A DNA stretch of 64,000 bases from Candidatus Polarisedimenticolia bacterium (GTDB lineage Bacteria; Acidobacteriota; Polarisedimenticolia; Gp22-AA2; AA152). The notes under the pieces were generated by a model. The model was not told where the DNA came from, did no database searches, and worked only from the letters and a program-made list of their open reading frames with translations. A program made the position numbers and the translations under genes. The stretch is from the NCBI GenBank assembly GCA_036004685.1, contig DASYRE010000054.1, positions 1 through 64,000 on the forward strand, written 5' to 3'. Shown in pieces: positions 16,851 to 26,800 of the stretch (position 1 is the first letter of the stretch; every line of letters begins with the position of its first letter).

Positions 16851-17591
16851 CTAGCTTTTTTTCGCCGCCTCCTGCGCGCCGGCACCCATGTGCCGGTTGA
16901 TGGTCTGCATCAAGGACCGCGCCCGAGCGGGGGTGGTCAGCTTCGTGTTGACGAGAATCTCCGTTCCCGAAACGGGCGAGCCGTACAGCGCTTCGTTCGC
17001 CTCCTTGTCGGGCTTCACGACGGAGCCATCCAGAGCCGCTCCGACGAAAAGTCCCTTGGAGCGCGACCAGGAGAGAATCTGCGCATGCAGCTGGGCGTCG
17101 GTGGCCGCTTGGGCCGTCCGGCCGACGGGGCCGGCCGTGGCCGCCGCCTCGGCTCCGATCGTGAACTTGTCGGAGAGCAGGTGGCTGACTCCGCTATCGT
17201 TCATGATCAGCAGCACCATGTCGGCCGACTGGCCGCCGATTTGCCAGCCGACGCTCGCTCCGCCGATCTCATAGAACGCCGGCGGGCTCATCTTCCCGTC
17301 CGCCTGACGGCAGGAAGCGACGCCTTTACCGGCCTTGCCGCCGACGATGAAGGCGCCTTTCGCGACGTTCGGAAAGATCAGGATGCAATTGGCCTTGGCC
17401 ATAAGCTCGTGCGGAATCCCCTTGTCGGGAGCGTTGGTCAGAGCGTTGAGGACGGCCGAGGCCTCCTGCAGCGTCTTCGTATCCTTCGTGTCGAGACCGC
17501 CCTTGTGGGTCTCAGCGGCCGCAAGCGTCGATAACGCCAGAAGCAGCGCGAGCGGAAGTGCAAGGAACGCGTTTCGCGTGGGCTTCAGCAT
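16851..17591 (-). CDS. Exported SYLF (YSC84-like) lipid-binding domain protein
   Basis: This 246-residue protein has a signal peptide (ALPLALLLALSTLAAA) and the SYLF/YSC84 core: a helical start (TLQEASAVLNAL..PDKGIP), ILIFPNVAKGAFIVGGKAGKGV, QIGGQSADMVLLIMND and a C-terminal GLFVGAALDGSVVKPD, where the family binds phosphoinositides or other lipids. It should sit in the periplasm. An open frame continues upstream to 17708, but AGGAGGGG directly before the ATG at 17591, together with the signal peptide, decides the start. It is monocistronic, with its own terminator. Confidence 0.92.
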   Translation of the reverse strand: MLKPTRNAFLALPLALLLALSTLAAAETHKGGLDTKDTKTLQEASAVLNALTNAPDKGIPHELMAKANCILIFPNVAKGAFIVGGKAGKGVASCRQADGKMSPPAFYEIGGASVGWQIGGQSADMVLLIMNDSGVSHLLSDKFTIGAEAAATAGPVGRTAQAATDAQLHAQILSWSRSKGLFVGAALDGSVVKPDKEANEALYGSPVSGTEILVNTKLTTPARARSLMQTINRHMGAGAQEAAKKS

Positions 17592-17662
17592 CGTGCCCCT
17601 CCTTTTCCTTCCTCGTGGGTTTCCTGAATCGGTCTCGTTCCGCCCGAGGATTACGGAACCGA

Positions 17663-17684
17663 AACCTGATGCGCGATTCAGGTT
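17663..17684. promoter_or_regulatory. Inverted repeat upstream of the SYLF gene
   Basis: AACCTGA (17663-17669) and TCAGGTT (17678-17684) form a perfect 7-bp inverted repeat around 8 bases, 72 bases upstream of the SYLF start. It could be an operator or a leader hairpin. Apart from this, the 266-base gap 17592-17857 shows no coding or RNA feature. Confidence 0.35.
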
Positions 17685-17857
17685 CAATACGACGATACAG
17701 CCACACATACTACTGCGCCCCCCGATCCCCGACTATGGGGCAAAACCCTACCCCGCGAGGGCGTCTTCCGGGCGCGGAAGTCACCTCGATGCGTCGTCCT
17801 AAGTTATTTGGGACGATAAGGATACGGACGTCGAGAGGACGGGGCGGGAAATGAGGC

Positions 17858-20224
17858 TTACAGGGGAAGCTTGCGCAGCCGCAGCGCGTTGGCGATGACC
17901 GAGACGGAGCTGAACGACATGGCGGCGCTGGCGATCATCGGATTGAGGAGCCACCCGAACCGAGGGTAGAAGACGCCCGCCGCGAGGGGGATGCTCAGGG
18001 CGTTGTAGAAGAAGGCGAAGAACAGATTCTGACGGATGTTGCGAAGGGTCGCGCGGCTCAGCGCCCGGGTCCGTGCGATACCCCGGAGATCGCCTTTCAC
18101 CAGCGTGATTCCCGCGCTCTCCATCGCCACGTCCGTTCCGGTTCCGAGAGCGATGCCGACGTCGGCCTGAGCCAACGCCGGAGCGTCGTTGATTCCGTCG
18201 CCCGCCATCGCGACGACGCGCCCTTGCGCCTGGAGGCGGCGGACGACCTCCCCTTTCTGCTCGGGGAGAAGCTCCGCCGCCACTTCGTCGATGCCGAGCT
18301 CCCGGGCTATGGCCTCGGCGGTCGTCCGCGAATCGCCCGTGGCCATCACGACCCGGATCCCCTCCTGATGGAATCGCCGGATCGCCAGGCGCGTCGATTC
18401 CCGCAACGTGTCGGCCACCGCCAGCAGGCCGGCGGGGCGCCCCTCGATCGCGACGAAGACGACCGTCTTTCCAGCCTCCCCCATCTCCCGCGCTTTCGCG
18501 GTGAGCGCGCCGGCTGGGATCCCCTCCTCCAGCATCAGCGGAAACGTTCCGACCGCGACCGCCTTTCCGTCGACGCGGCCCAGGACCCCTTTGCCCGGGA
18601 CGGCCCGGAAGTCCGTGACCCTGCCTGCCGGGAGATTGAGGCGCCGGCCCCCGGCGACGATCGCCGCCGCGAGAGGATGCTCGCTCGCTTGCTCGAGCGA
18701 ATAGGCGAGCCGCAGCATCTCCGTCTCCTCCACGCCGGGCGCCGTGTGATACTCGACGAGCTGCGGCTTCCCTTCGGTGAGGGTTCCCGTCTTGTCGACC
18801 ACCAGGGTGTCGATGCGGGCCATGGTCTCGAGCGCCTCCGCGCTCTTGATCAGGATGCCGGCGGTCGCACCACGCCCCGTGCCCACCATGATGGCGATGG
18901 GGGTCGCCAAGCCCAGGGCGCAGGGACAGGCGATGATGAGGACCGAAACCGCGGCCAGGAATGCATGGGCGAGGCGCGGCTCGGGGCCGATCCAGGCCCA
19001 GGCCGCGAACGTGACGGCCGCGACCGCCAGCACGGCGGGCACGAAATAGGAAGCGATGCGGTCCGCGACGCGCTGAATGGGGGCGCGGCTGCGCTGCGCT
19101 TCGCCGACCAGCCGGACGATGCGCGCCAGAAGCGTGTCTTCGCCGACCTTTTCGGCGCGGAGGATCAGCCATCCGAGGCCGTTCACGGTCGCGCCCACGA
19201 CCCGATCCCCGGCGCGCCGCTCGATCGGAATCGGCTCCCCGGTGACCATCGATTGATCCACCGAGCTGGCTCCCTCCACCACGATCCCGTCCACGGGGAT
19301 CTTCTCGCCGGGGCGCACCCGGAGAAGGTCCCCTGGCCTCACGGCGGAGAGGGGGACGAGCTCCTCCCTCCGATCCGCGTCGATTCTCAAAGCGGTCGGC
19401 GGCGCGAGGCTCAGAAGCGCCCGGATGGCTCCGCCGGCGCGGCTTCGCGCCCGCAGCTCCAGGACCTGGCCCAGCAGGACGAGCACGGTGATCACTGCGG
19501 AAGCCTCGAAGTAGAGGGCCGCCTCGCCTCCCGGGCCGCGGAAGGATCGCGGAAAGAGTCCCGGCGCCAGGACGGCGGCGACGCTGGACGCATACGCGGC
19601 GCCCGTCCCGAGCGCGATGAGGGTGTACATGTTCAAGCGCCGGCTTCGCAGCGAAGCCGCGCCGCGCTGGAAGAAAGGAAATCCTCCCCACAGGACTACG
19701 GGAGTCGCCAGCAGGAATTCGGTCCAGGCTTCGCCGCGCGGAGAAACGACGCGATCGAGTGCCTGGATGCCCGTCATGTGAAGCATGTCGAGGAGAAATA
19801 GTGGAAGGGTGAACGCCAGGCTCACCCAGAAGCGCCGAGTCATCTCGGAGAGCTCGGGATTCTCCTCCTCTCCTGTGCCCGGAACGAGCGGCTCGAGCGC
19901 CATGCCGCAAATCGGGCAGGGCCCGGGGCCGGTCTGACGGATTTCCGGGTGCATCGGACAGGTGAAGATCGCCCCCGAGACCGTCGCCGGGGCGGGCTTC
20001 TCGATCGAGATCGGCGCCGAGGGGCCGGAAGCGGGTCGGGCCGAGAGGTATTTCTCCGGCGCCGCCTTGAATTTGTCGAGGCACCACGCGCTGCAGAAGT
20101 AGTAAGTGCTCCCGCGGTGCTGGTGCTTTCCGGCGGCGCCGGCGGGGTCCACGTCCATCTCGCACACGGGATCCTTGAACGTCTTCGCACCGGTGGGTCG
20201 AGACGGATTGACTCCGGACTCCAT
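17858..20224 (-). CDS. Copper-type P1B ATPase with YHS and heavy-metal-binding domains
   Basis: This 788-residue pump has an N-terminal YHS domain (about 15-60: [22 protein letters not shown]) and a heavy-metal-binding segment ([20 protein letters not shown]). The eight-helix P-type ATPase core follows with ACPCALG (CPC metal site), [10 protein letters not shown] (phosphorylated Asp), SEHPLA and [16 protein letters not shown]. The CPC motif and domain order fit Cu(I) export from the cytoplasm (CopA-like); other soft metals are possible. The frame is open up to 20332, but GGGAGG before ATG 20224 and the YHS start fit better. It lies 58 bases after lhgO on the same strand. Confidence 0.92.
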   Translation of the reverse strand: MESGVNPSRPTGAKTFKDPVCEMDVDPAGAAGKHQHRGSTYYFCSAWCLDKFKAAPEKYLSARPASGPSAPISIEKPAPATVSGAIFTCPMHPEIRQTGPGPCPICGMALEPLVPGTGEEENPELSEMTRRFWVSLAFTLPLFLLDMLHMTGIQALDRVVSPRGEAWTEFLLATPVVLWGGFPFFQRGAASLRSRRLNMYTLIALGTGAAYASSVAAVLAPGLFPRSFRGPGGEAALYFEASAVITVLVLLGQVLELRARSRAGGAIRALLSLAPPTALRIDADRREELVPLSAVRPGDLLRVRPGEKIPVDGIVVEGASSVDQSMVTGEPIPIERRAGDRVVGATVNGLGWLILRAEKVGEDTLLARIVRLVGEAQRSRAPIQRVADRIASYFVPAVLAVAAVTFAAWAWIGPEPRLAHAFLAAVSVLIIACPCALGLATPIAIMVGTGRGATAGILIKSAEALETMARIDTLVVDKTGTLTEGKPQLVEYHTAPGVEETEMLRLAYSLEQASEHPLAAAIVAGGRRLNLPAGRVTDFRAVPGKGVLGRVDGKAVAVGTFPLMLEEGIPAGALTAKAREMGEAGKTVVFVAIEGRPAGLLAVADTLRESTRLAIRRFHQEGIRVVMATGDSRTTAEAIARELGIDEVAAELLPEQKGEVVRRLQAQGRVVAMAGDGINDAPALAQADVGIALGTGTDVAMESAGITLVKGDLRGIARTRALSRATLRNIRQNLFFAFFYNALSIPLAAGVFYPRFGWLLNPMIASAAMSFSSVSVIANALRLRKLPL

Positions 20225-20282
20225 GGTCGCCTCCCGCCAGCTCAAACCGGGAAAGATGATAGAGGATTCCGGGGCGATTGGC

Positions 20283-21503
20283 TCAGCTCTTCGCGAGACC
20301 GAAAGCCTCCTCCGCCCGCCGGGCCAGCTCACGGCCGATAGCCAGCGCCGCGGTGGCGGCCGGGGACGGGGCGTTGAGGACGTGCAGCGCGCCGGGAGAG
20401 GAGACGATGCGGAAGTCGTCCACCAGGCTGCCGTCGGGGTCGACCGCCTGGGCCCGGACGCCGGATCCTCCCGGAGCCAGGTCCTCTTGGCGAATCTCCG
20501 GAACGAGCCGCTGGAGGGCCCGCGTGAAAGCCGACTTGCTCAGGGATCGGAGCATCTCGCCGCCTCCCGTCCGCCAATTCCGGCGGACCATCGCCCAGAA
20601 GCCGCGGAAGGCCAGAGTGGAAGCCGTCTCGCCGAGGCTGATCCGCCCGAGACGGTAGCCTTCCCGGGCGAAGGCGAGGACGGCGTTCGGGCCCGCTTCC
20701 ACCTCGCCGCCAACGCCGCGGGTGAAATGGACCCCTAGAAACGGGAACCGCGGATCGGGGACGGGGTAGATGAGGCCGCGCACCAGGTGCCGGCGGTCGG
20801 GCCGCAGGCGATAGTACTCTCCCCGGAAGGGGACGATCCGCGCCGCCGGGCAGGCCCCGGAAAGCGCCGCCACGACGTCGGAGTAGAGCCCGGCGCAGTT
20901 CACCATCCATTTAGAACGGAAGACGGTTAGTGGCGTGCGCAGCTCGAGCGCCCCCGGAGCGCCGCTTACCCCGACGAGCCGCGCCTCGGTCCGCACCGCG
21001 ACCCCGCGCTGCTCCAGCTTCCCGGCGATCTTCTCCGCCACTTCCCGGAAGTCGACGGTGCAGGTTTCGGGAGAGTGAAGGGCCGCGAGACCCCGCGCGT
21101 GAGGCTCCAGCTCGCGCAGCTCCTCGGGAGCGAGCCGGCGCAGCCCTGCGACCCCATTCGCCGCGCCGCGCTGATGGAGAGTCTCCAGTCGCGGCAGCTC
21201 GTCCTGCGAGACGGCGACGATCACCTTTCCGGTCCGGCGGATCGCCACGCCGCTCTCGTCGCAGAATCGGCAGAGCAGGCGCGCCCCCTCGACGCAAAGC
21301 TTCGCCTTCCGCGAGCCCGGCACATAGTAGATTCCCGAATGGATCACGCCGCTGTTGTGCCCCGTCTGGTGGGCCGCGAGGCGGTTTTCCTTCTCGAGCA
21401 CCGCGAGCCGGAGGCGGGGGAGCGCCTCGGAAATCGCCAGCGCCGTCGCCAGGCCGACGATCCCTCCGCCGATCACCGTGACGTCGAAGCGGCCGGATTC
21501 CAT
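20283..21503 (-). CDS. lhgO: L-2-hydroxyglutarate oxidase/dehydrogenase
   Basis: This 406-residue FAD enzyme of the DAO family has the N-terminal dinucleotide motif [12 protein letters not shown], then [16 protein letters not shown], a hallmark of L-2-hydroxyglutarate oxidases, and NCAGLYSD and [12 protein letters not shown]. It oxidises L-2-hydroxyglutarate to 2-oxoglutarate, passing electrons to oxygen or quinone. It lies 19 bases downstream of the UGA-containing reductase-like gene and upstream of the copper ATPase, probably co-transcribed. Why it sits beside a selenoprotein is not obvious. Confidence 0.92.
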   Translation of the reverse strand: MESGRFDVTVIGGGIVGLATALAISEALPRLRLAVLEKENRLAAHQTGHNSGVIHSGIYYVPGSRKAKLCVEGARLLCRFCDESGVAIRRTGKVIVAVSQDELPRLETLHQRGAANGVAGLRRLAPEELRELEPHARGLAALHSPETCTVDFREVAEKIAGKLEQRGVAVRTEARLVGVSGAPGALELRTPLTVFRSKWMVNCAGLYSDVVAALSGACPAARIVPFRGEYYRLRPDRRHLVRGLIYPVPDPRFPFLGVHFTRGVGGEVEAGPNAVLAFAREGYRLGRISLGETASTLAFRGFWAMVRRNWRTGGGEMLRSLSKSAFTRALQRLVPEIRQEDLAPGGSGVRAQAVDPDGSLVDDFRIVSSPGALHVLNAPSPAATAALAIGRELARRAEEAFGLAKS

Positions 21504-21522
21504 CAGGCCCCCGAGGCGCCGT

Positions 21523-22263
21523 TCATGCCGGCTGATAATCCTCGAGGATCGGAGAGGAGGAGTGCAAACGGAGAAGGTCGAGCGCGGCGAGGAGGACGCG
21601 CTCCTGGAGCTCCGGGCGATCCGGCTCGCCGAGGGGGTAGCCCATCGGGAAAGGCACGCAGAGCGTGCGCGGCGGCCGGACGCGCACCGCCACCTCCTTG
21701 AGCAGCGACAGGGAAACGGTGGGGATCCCGGCCGACTCGACGAAACCCTGGATCAGACCGACGGTCTGATTGCACATCGGTCAGACGGGGGTTAGGAGGA
21801 CCCAGTCGGGCCGATCTTCCTTGAGCCGGCGCGCGACTTCGGGGGCCGATTCCACCAGCAGCCGCGCCGGGGCGGTGATCGATCCCATGAAGCTGAAATG
21901 GCGGTGATTCGGCGGCCCGAGGACCCGGCGCGCCGCAAGCTCGCGCAGCCGATCCAAGGGAAACGCCAGATTCGGATCGCGCTCGATCCCGGTCCGATCG
22001 AAGGAGCGGCTCTTGTGGGCGCAGCGCAGGGACTTCACCGCCACGGCGTCGGAAATCTCCCGGAAGCTCCAGTCTCCGCCTCGAATCGTCTCGTCGAACG
22101 GAGCCTGCTCGGAGAGGTGGAGCGCCGCGGTGGTGATCAGCGCGCCGCGCGTCTCGGCAAGAGGCTTCTCCAGACGCGTCATCGCCTTCCAGGTGGAGAC
22201 GCGATACCGATACAGCTTCATGAAGCTGCGGTCGGCGAACGAAAGATCGTCGAGCTCTGCCAT
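21523..22263 (-). CDS. Putative selenoprotein, glycine/sarcosine/betaine/D-proline reductase selenoprotein B family
   Basis: I read a 246-residue protein through the in-frame TGA at 21783-21781 (Sec161). The N-terminus (FMKLYRYR, LITTAALHL, GGDWSFREI) and VLLTPV-U-PMCNQTVGLIQ followed by SAGIPTVSLS fit the GrdB/PrdB-like selenoprotein family, where UxxC is the redox site. The frame continues unshifted to 21523 with conserved-looking VPFPMGYPLGEP. A perfect SECIS-like hairpin starts 11 nt after the UGA. It is shorter than clostridial GrdB and has no glycine-reductase partner genes, so it belongs to the short stand-alone branch, of unknown substrate. The ribosome site GAGGGAA supports ATG 22263. 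Confidence 0.88.
21752..21770 (-). promoter_or_regulatory. Candidate bacterial SECIS element after UGA 21783-21781
   Basis: On the minus strand AUCAGACC (21770-21763) pairs perfectly over 8 bp with GGUCUGAU (21759-21752) around the loop GUC (21762-21760). The loop begins 19 nt after the UGA, the same distance as I recall for E. coli fdhF. The GUC loop is identical to that of the hairpin after UGA 5257. Confidence 0.78.
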
Positions 22264-22297
22264 CGATGGAGTTCCCTCGCTGCGCCGCCGAGCTTGG

Positions 22298-22669
22298 CTA
22301 GCGCAGCGGCATCCCGAGCCAGCGCGGATAGCCGTCGAGCAGCGCCGAAACCAGTCCGGCCGCGGCGCCCGCCGCGAGGAAGACGGCCGCGGCGGCCAGG
22401 AGCTGCGCCAGGATTCCCCGCTTCCTCAGCCCGAGGACGGCGCCCGCTTGAGCCGCCAGGAGCAGCGCCGGCACCCACAGAAAGCCGCGCCATCCATGGG
22501 AGCACCAGGGACAATGGGGCGGCGCGGCGTGGTGGACGTCGCAATGCCGCGCGGCCCCGGCCCACGCCCAGGTGCAGCCGCATCCGAAGACCAGATTGCA
22601 TAGGTTCAAGAGGAAGAGGAGGGAAGCCGTCCACGCGCCGCCCAGGACGATGACTTCTCGGATCGACAT
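22298..22669 (-). CDS. Small Cys/His-rich inner-membrane protein
   Basis: This 123-residue protein has about three transmembrane helices (near 8-27, 58-78 and 85-108). The first extramembrane loop is rich in potential metal or redox ligands: FGCGCTW, RHCDVHH and PHCPWCSHG. GGAGGA upstream of ATG 22669 chooses this start over the longer open frame to 22723. It precedes the UGA gene by 34 bases and is probably co-transcribed with it, lhgO and the copper ATPase. I do not recognise the family; a metal- or thiol-handling role is only inference. Confidence 0.72.
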   Translation of the reverse strand: MSIREVIVLGGAWTASLLFLLNLCNLVFGCGCTWAWAGAARHCDVHHAAPPHCPWCSHGWRGFLWVPALLLAAQAGAVLGLRKRGILAQLLAAAAVFLAAGAAAGLVSALLDGYPRWLGMPLR

Positions 22670-22740
22670 CTTCAAGAGTCCTCCGGCCGCCCTCAGTATG
22701 GGCGAGACGGGCCCGGCGGGCAACCGCGCGCGAGGCGGCT

Positions 22741-22746
22741 TATAAT
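22741..22746 (+). promoter_or_regulatory. Possible -10 box (TATAAT) for the deacetylase gene
   Basis: A perfect TATAAT lies 31 bases upstream of the GTG start at 22777, but no recognisable -35 box is found 16-18 bases before it. The region 22670-22776 separates divergent genes. Confidence 0.35.
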
Positions 22747-22776
22747 CCTCCGCTCGGATCCGGCGGGAGGAGCTCC

Positions 22777-23691
22777 GTGAAAGTCGTCTATTCCGACGGG
22801 TATCTGCTCAAACTCGGGGAGCACGTCTTTCCGGCGATCAAATATCGCCGCGTCAAGGAGAGGCTGCTGGAAGAAAAAGTGATCCGGGAAGCGGATCTCG
22901 TCGTTCCCGAGCCGGCGACCGACCAGGATCTCCTCCTGGTGCACACCCCCTCCTACGTCCAGAAGCTGAAGAGCGGAGCTTTCTCCCCGGTCGAAGTGAT
23001 GCGGATGGAGGTGCCGTACTCGCGCGAGCTCGCGGAGGCCTTCTTCCTAGCCGCCGGCGGGAGCATCGCGGCGGGCCGGCTGGCGCTCGAGGAAAAAGTC
23101 GCCGCCAACCTGGGCGGGGGATTCCATCACGCCTTTCCGGAGCATGGCGAGGGATTCTGCCTGGTCAACGACGTGGCGGTGGCGATCCGCCGGCTTCAGA
23201 AAGACCGGACCGTCGGGCGGGCGATGGTGGTCGACTGCGACGTGCACCACGGAAACGGAACGGCCGCGATTTTCATGAAGGATCCGGAAGTCTTCACCTT
23301 CTCCATCCACCAAGCCAACAATTACCCGGCCTGGAAGCCGCCCGGCGACCTCGACATCAACCTCGCCGACGGCGTCGAGGATGCCGAATACCTGCGGCGG
23401 CTCGAAGAGGGGCTCTCGGACTCGCTCGGCCGGTTCACGCCGGAACTGCTCTTCTACGTGGCGGGCGCCGATCCCTACACCGAGGACCAGCTCGGCGGCC
23501 TGAAGGTCAGCCGAGAGGGCCTGGCGCAACGGGATCGGCTGGTCCTCGCCGCCGCGCGGGATCGCCGGATCCCGGTGTGCATCACACTGGCCGGCGGCTA
23601 CGCGGTGCGCGTCGAGGACACCGTCGAAATCCACGTCACGACCATTCGCGCGGCCCAAGAACTCCTGGGAGCCTCTTCGCCCCCCGCCTGA
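22777..23691 (+). CDS. Histone deacetylase-family (class IV-like) deacetylase
   Basis: This 304-residue zinc-dependent deacylase of the arginase/deacetylase fold starts YSDGYLLKLGEHVFPAIKY. It has GGGFHHAFPEHGEGFCLVND (tandem catalytic His), the metal ligands VDCDVHHGNG (Asp, His) and the Asp in GADPYTED, plus TLAGGY. Length and motifs match the HDAC11-like bacterial group that removes acyl groups from lysines or polyamine-type substrates; the target is unknown. GGGAGGAGCTCC before GTG supports the start. It is monocistronic. Confidence 0.92.
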   Translation: MKVVYSDGYLLKLGEHVFPAIKYRRVKERLLEEKVIREADLVVPEPATDQDLLLVHTPSYVQKLKSGAFSPVEVMRMEVPYSRELAEAFFLAAGGSIAAGRLALEEKVAANLGGGFHHAFPEHGEGFCLVNDVAVAIRRLQKDRTVGRAMVVDCDVHHGNGTAAIFMKDPEVFTFSIHQANNYPAWKPPGDLDINLADGVEDAEYLRRLEEGLSDSLGRFTPELLFYVAGADPYTEDQLGGLKVSREGLAQRDRLVLAAARDRRIPVCITLAGGYAVRVEDTVEIHVTTIRAAQELLGASSPPA

Positions 23692-23836
23692 ACCCGCTCA
23701 AGACGGGACCTTCCGCCTGTCCAATTATAGATGTTGCGCTCCGGAAAATGGGCTGGTAGCATTTCCCCTAGGTTATCTCTCTTCGTTGCATCGATCACAG
23801 CGTCACCGGCAAAGCGTCGGCGGCAGGAGAGGCCCT

Positions 23837-26800
23837 ATGGGCTCCTTCCTTCGCGCGAGCCTCGTTTTCCTCCAGCTTTCAGCGGCCCTGGCCGGCCTTC
23901 CGCTCCTCGCCGGAACCACCGGCGACCTGAAAGGCCGCGTGCTCGACGCAGCGCTCCAGCCTCTCCCGGGCGTCACCGTCACGGCGCGTAACGCGGGCTT
24001 GGCCCTGGCCGAGCGCGGCACGGTCAGCGACGCGGCGGGAAACTACCGGATCCCGGGGCTGCCTCCCGGAAGCGGCTACCGCGTGCGGGTCTCCCTCCCC
24101 ACCTTCGCACCGGTGGAATTCTCCGACGTGACGATCACCGCCGGCGGCGTGACGACGCTCGACGCCGTGCTGCGCCCGGCCACCGAGCTGCAGGAGACGG
24201 TGCGGGTTCCGGGGAAGACGAGCGTCGTCGACACCGAGAGCGTGGTGACCTCCAGCACCTTCACCTCGCAGTTCATCGCCAGCCTGCCGCTCCTGGGCCG
24301 CAACTATCAGGACCTCCTCACGCTGGCCCCGGGCGTGACCGACATCTACGAAACCGGCAACCCCAACATCCACGGCGCCCGGGACACCTCGGTCGTCACC
24401 CTGGTCGACGGGGTGAGCACGACCGATCCCTTCACCGGTTACTACGGGCAGCAGCTGAACGTGGAGTCGATCGAGGAGCTCGAGGTGATCACGGCCGGAG
24501 CCACGGCGGAATTCAGCCGGGCTCAGGGGGGCTTCGCCAACATCATCACGAAGTCGGGCGGCAACGAGTTCCGGGGAACGTTCAAGTTCTTTATGAGAAC
24601 GAGCCGCCTGGACGGCGACGGCGCCGGCATCGATCCTCCCGAGCTGACGTACGGCTTCCGCGGAGCGGAGAGCTTCCGCGACCTGCGGTTCACCGACCTC
24701 TACCCGTTCCTCTCGGTCTCCGGCCCGCTCCTGCGGGACAAGCTCTGGTACTACCTTGCCGGAGAATATCTGCAGATCGAGACTCCCAGGAATTTCCTGA
24801 GCCAGGCCATCGTCTCGCGGGAGCGCGGCGCCCGCGAGTTCGGGAAAGTCACCTGGCAGGCCGTTCCCGTCCACAAATGGGCGCTCTCCGCCATCGTGGA
24901 TCGCACCGTGATGCCGGATCTGGGGGTGAGCACTCTCAAGGACCGGCGGTCGGGCTATCTCTACAAGCGCGGCGGGCCGACTTACACCCTCAAGGAGAGC
25001 GCCGCCTTCTCCCCGAACCTCCTGCTCGACTCCACCCTCGGGTGGTTCGACAACAGCTTCGAGCGGCGGCCGAACACCGATCCCGACACGAACGGCAACG
25101 GCATCCTCTTCGTCGACGACCGGCCGGAGCTGGGAGGGAACGGAGACGGGATTCTCCAGGCCCGTGAGCGCGATTCCGGCGAGGATTGGGATCGAGACGG
25201 CGCTTACGATCTTTTCGAGGATTTCAATCACAACTCCCTCCTGAGCCCGGGGGAGGATCTGGATCACGACGGCCGGCTCACCCGCAGTGGCTGTGAGGGC
25301 CGGGAGCATGAGGACGAGGACTGCGACGGAGTGCTGGGGCACGAGGTCGATCTCAATCAGAACGGCATCCTGGATCCCGAAGACGACTCCGGATTTGATT
25401 GCGGGGGGGGTGTGGTGTGCGGCACTGGAAACGGACGATTCGATACCGAGGATTTAAACGGGAACGGCGTCCTGGACGTCGTGGGCGATTCGGGGCAAAG
25501 CGCGTTTCCGTTCTGGTTCGATCGCAACGCCGACGGGAGGGTCGAGGCCGGCGAGTATCGGGCCCCGCTTCCGCCCGACCTGGACTATTCGACCGACGCC
25601 GAGGGGAGGACGACCGGCCCGAATCCCCTGGAGTTTCTCGATCACCGCAAACGCTTCGTCTGGCGCGAAGACCTGTCGATCTATCGGGAGATCGGGGGAG
25701 ACAGCCACGACATCAAGCTGGGCGTTGCGTTCGAGCACGAGGCCTATCATCAGGATATCCTGCAGCGTCCCATCCTCACTTTTCCCTCGCGGCAACAGTC
25801 CGCCGGGATCGGAGGCTCATCCTCCTCCTCCCCCTCTCCGGGCACGGTGACCGCCAGCATGGCCTTCCCGATCCAGGCGGAGAACGCGGCCGTCGGCGAC
25901 GACGTCGGAATCTATTTCCAGGACACTTACAAACCGCTTCCCAACCTGTCCCTGGGGCTGGGGCTGCGCGTCGATCTGGAAAACGTGCACGCGCCGGGCT
26001 TCCAGCCTTTCGATCCGCGGCGGGAGCGCGATCGTTTCGACGCCCTGATGGGCGTGAGCGGCCTCGACACGAACCCGATGGACACTCTCGAGCAGGGGGG
26101 GCTGGCGTCGGATCCGCTCTACCGGGACAATCCGACCGGCTCTGTCGTCTCGCAAATCTCTTCCGTGGCGAGGCAGCTCGCGCCCAGCAGCTTCACCCGC
26201 CACAACGTCATCGTGGACATGTTCAGCCCGCATCTCACGGACATCCTGGGGCACTCCCCGACGCGCGCCGATCTTCTGGCCCTCGGATTCCGGGTCCGCG
26301 AGCCTCAGGAAATGCGGATTCAGAACGCCAACGTGGCGCCCCGGCTGAGCGCGAGCTGGGACCCGGCCGGGGACGGGAAGGCGAAAGCCTTCGCCTCGTG
26401 GGGCCGCTTCTACGACAAGCTCTTCCTCAATGCGGTCACCGGAGAGCAGGGTCCGGACGAGCTGACGCGCTATTACGATTTCGACGAGGACGGGGTGCAG
26501 TCCGGGATTCCGAACAACCAGCTCGGAGGTCTGAAATCGGAGTCTCCGCTCTCGGCCTTCCAGGTGGATCGCGGCCTGAGCACGCCCTACACCGACGAGC
26601 TCACGGCCGGCTTCAGCCACGAGCTGGCCCCCGAGCTTTCCCTGTCCGTCACGTACGTCCGCCGGGACTACCGGCAGCAGCTGCAGTACGTCGACATCAA
26701 CCACCACACGACAATCGATCCCTACACCGGACAACTATCGGACCTGTTCGGAGCAGAATTGAAGCCCGACAAGAAGCTCGACCCCCCGGTCGATCCCAGC

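Noticed and set aside
17858-20332. Longer N-terminus of the copper ATPase beginning at 20332
   Set aside because: The extra 36 residues show no domain and precede a good ribosome site and the YHS domain at 20224.
21523-21777. Independent 84-residue gene starting at MCNQTV
   Set aside because: It is the C-terminal part of the selenoprotein B family protein after the UGA and has no ribosome site of its own.
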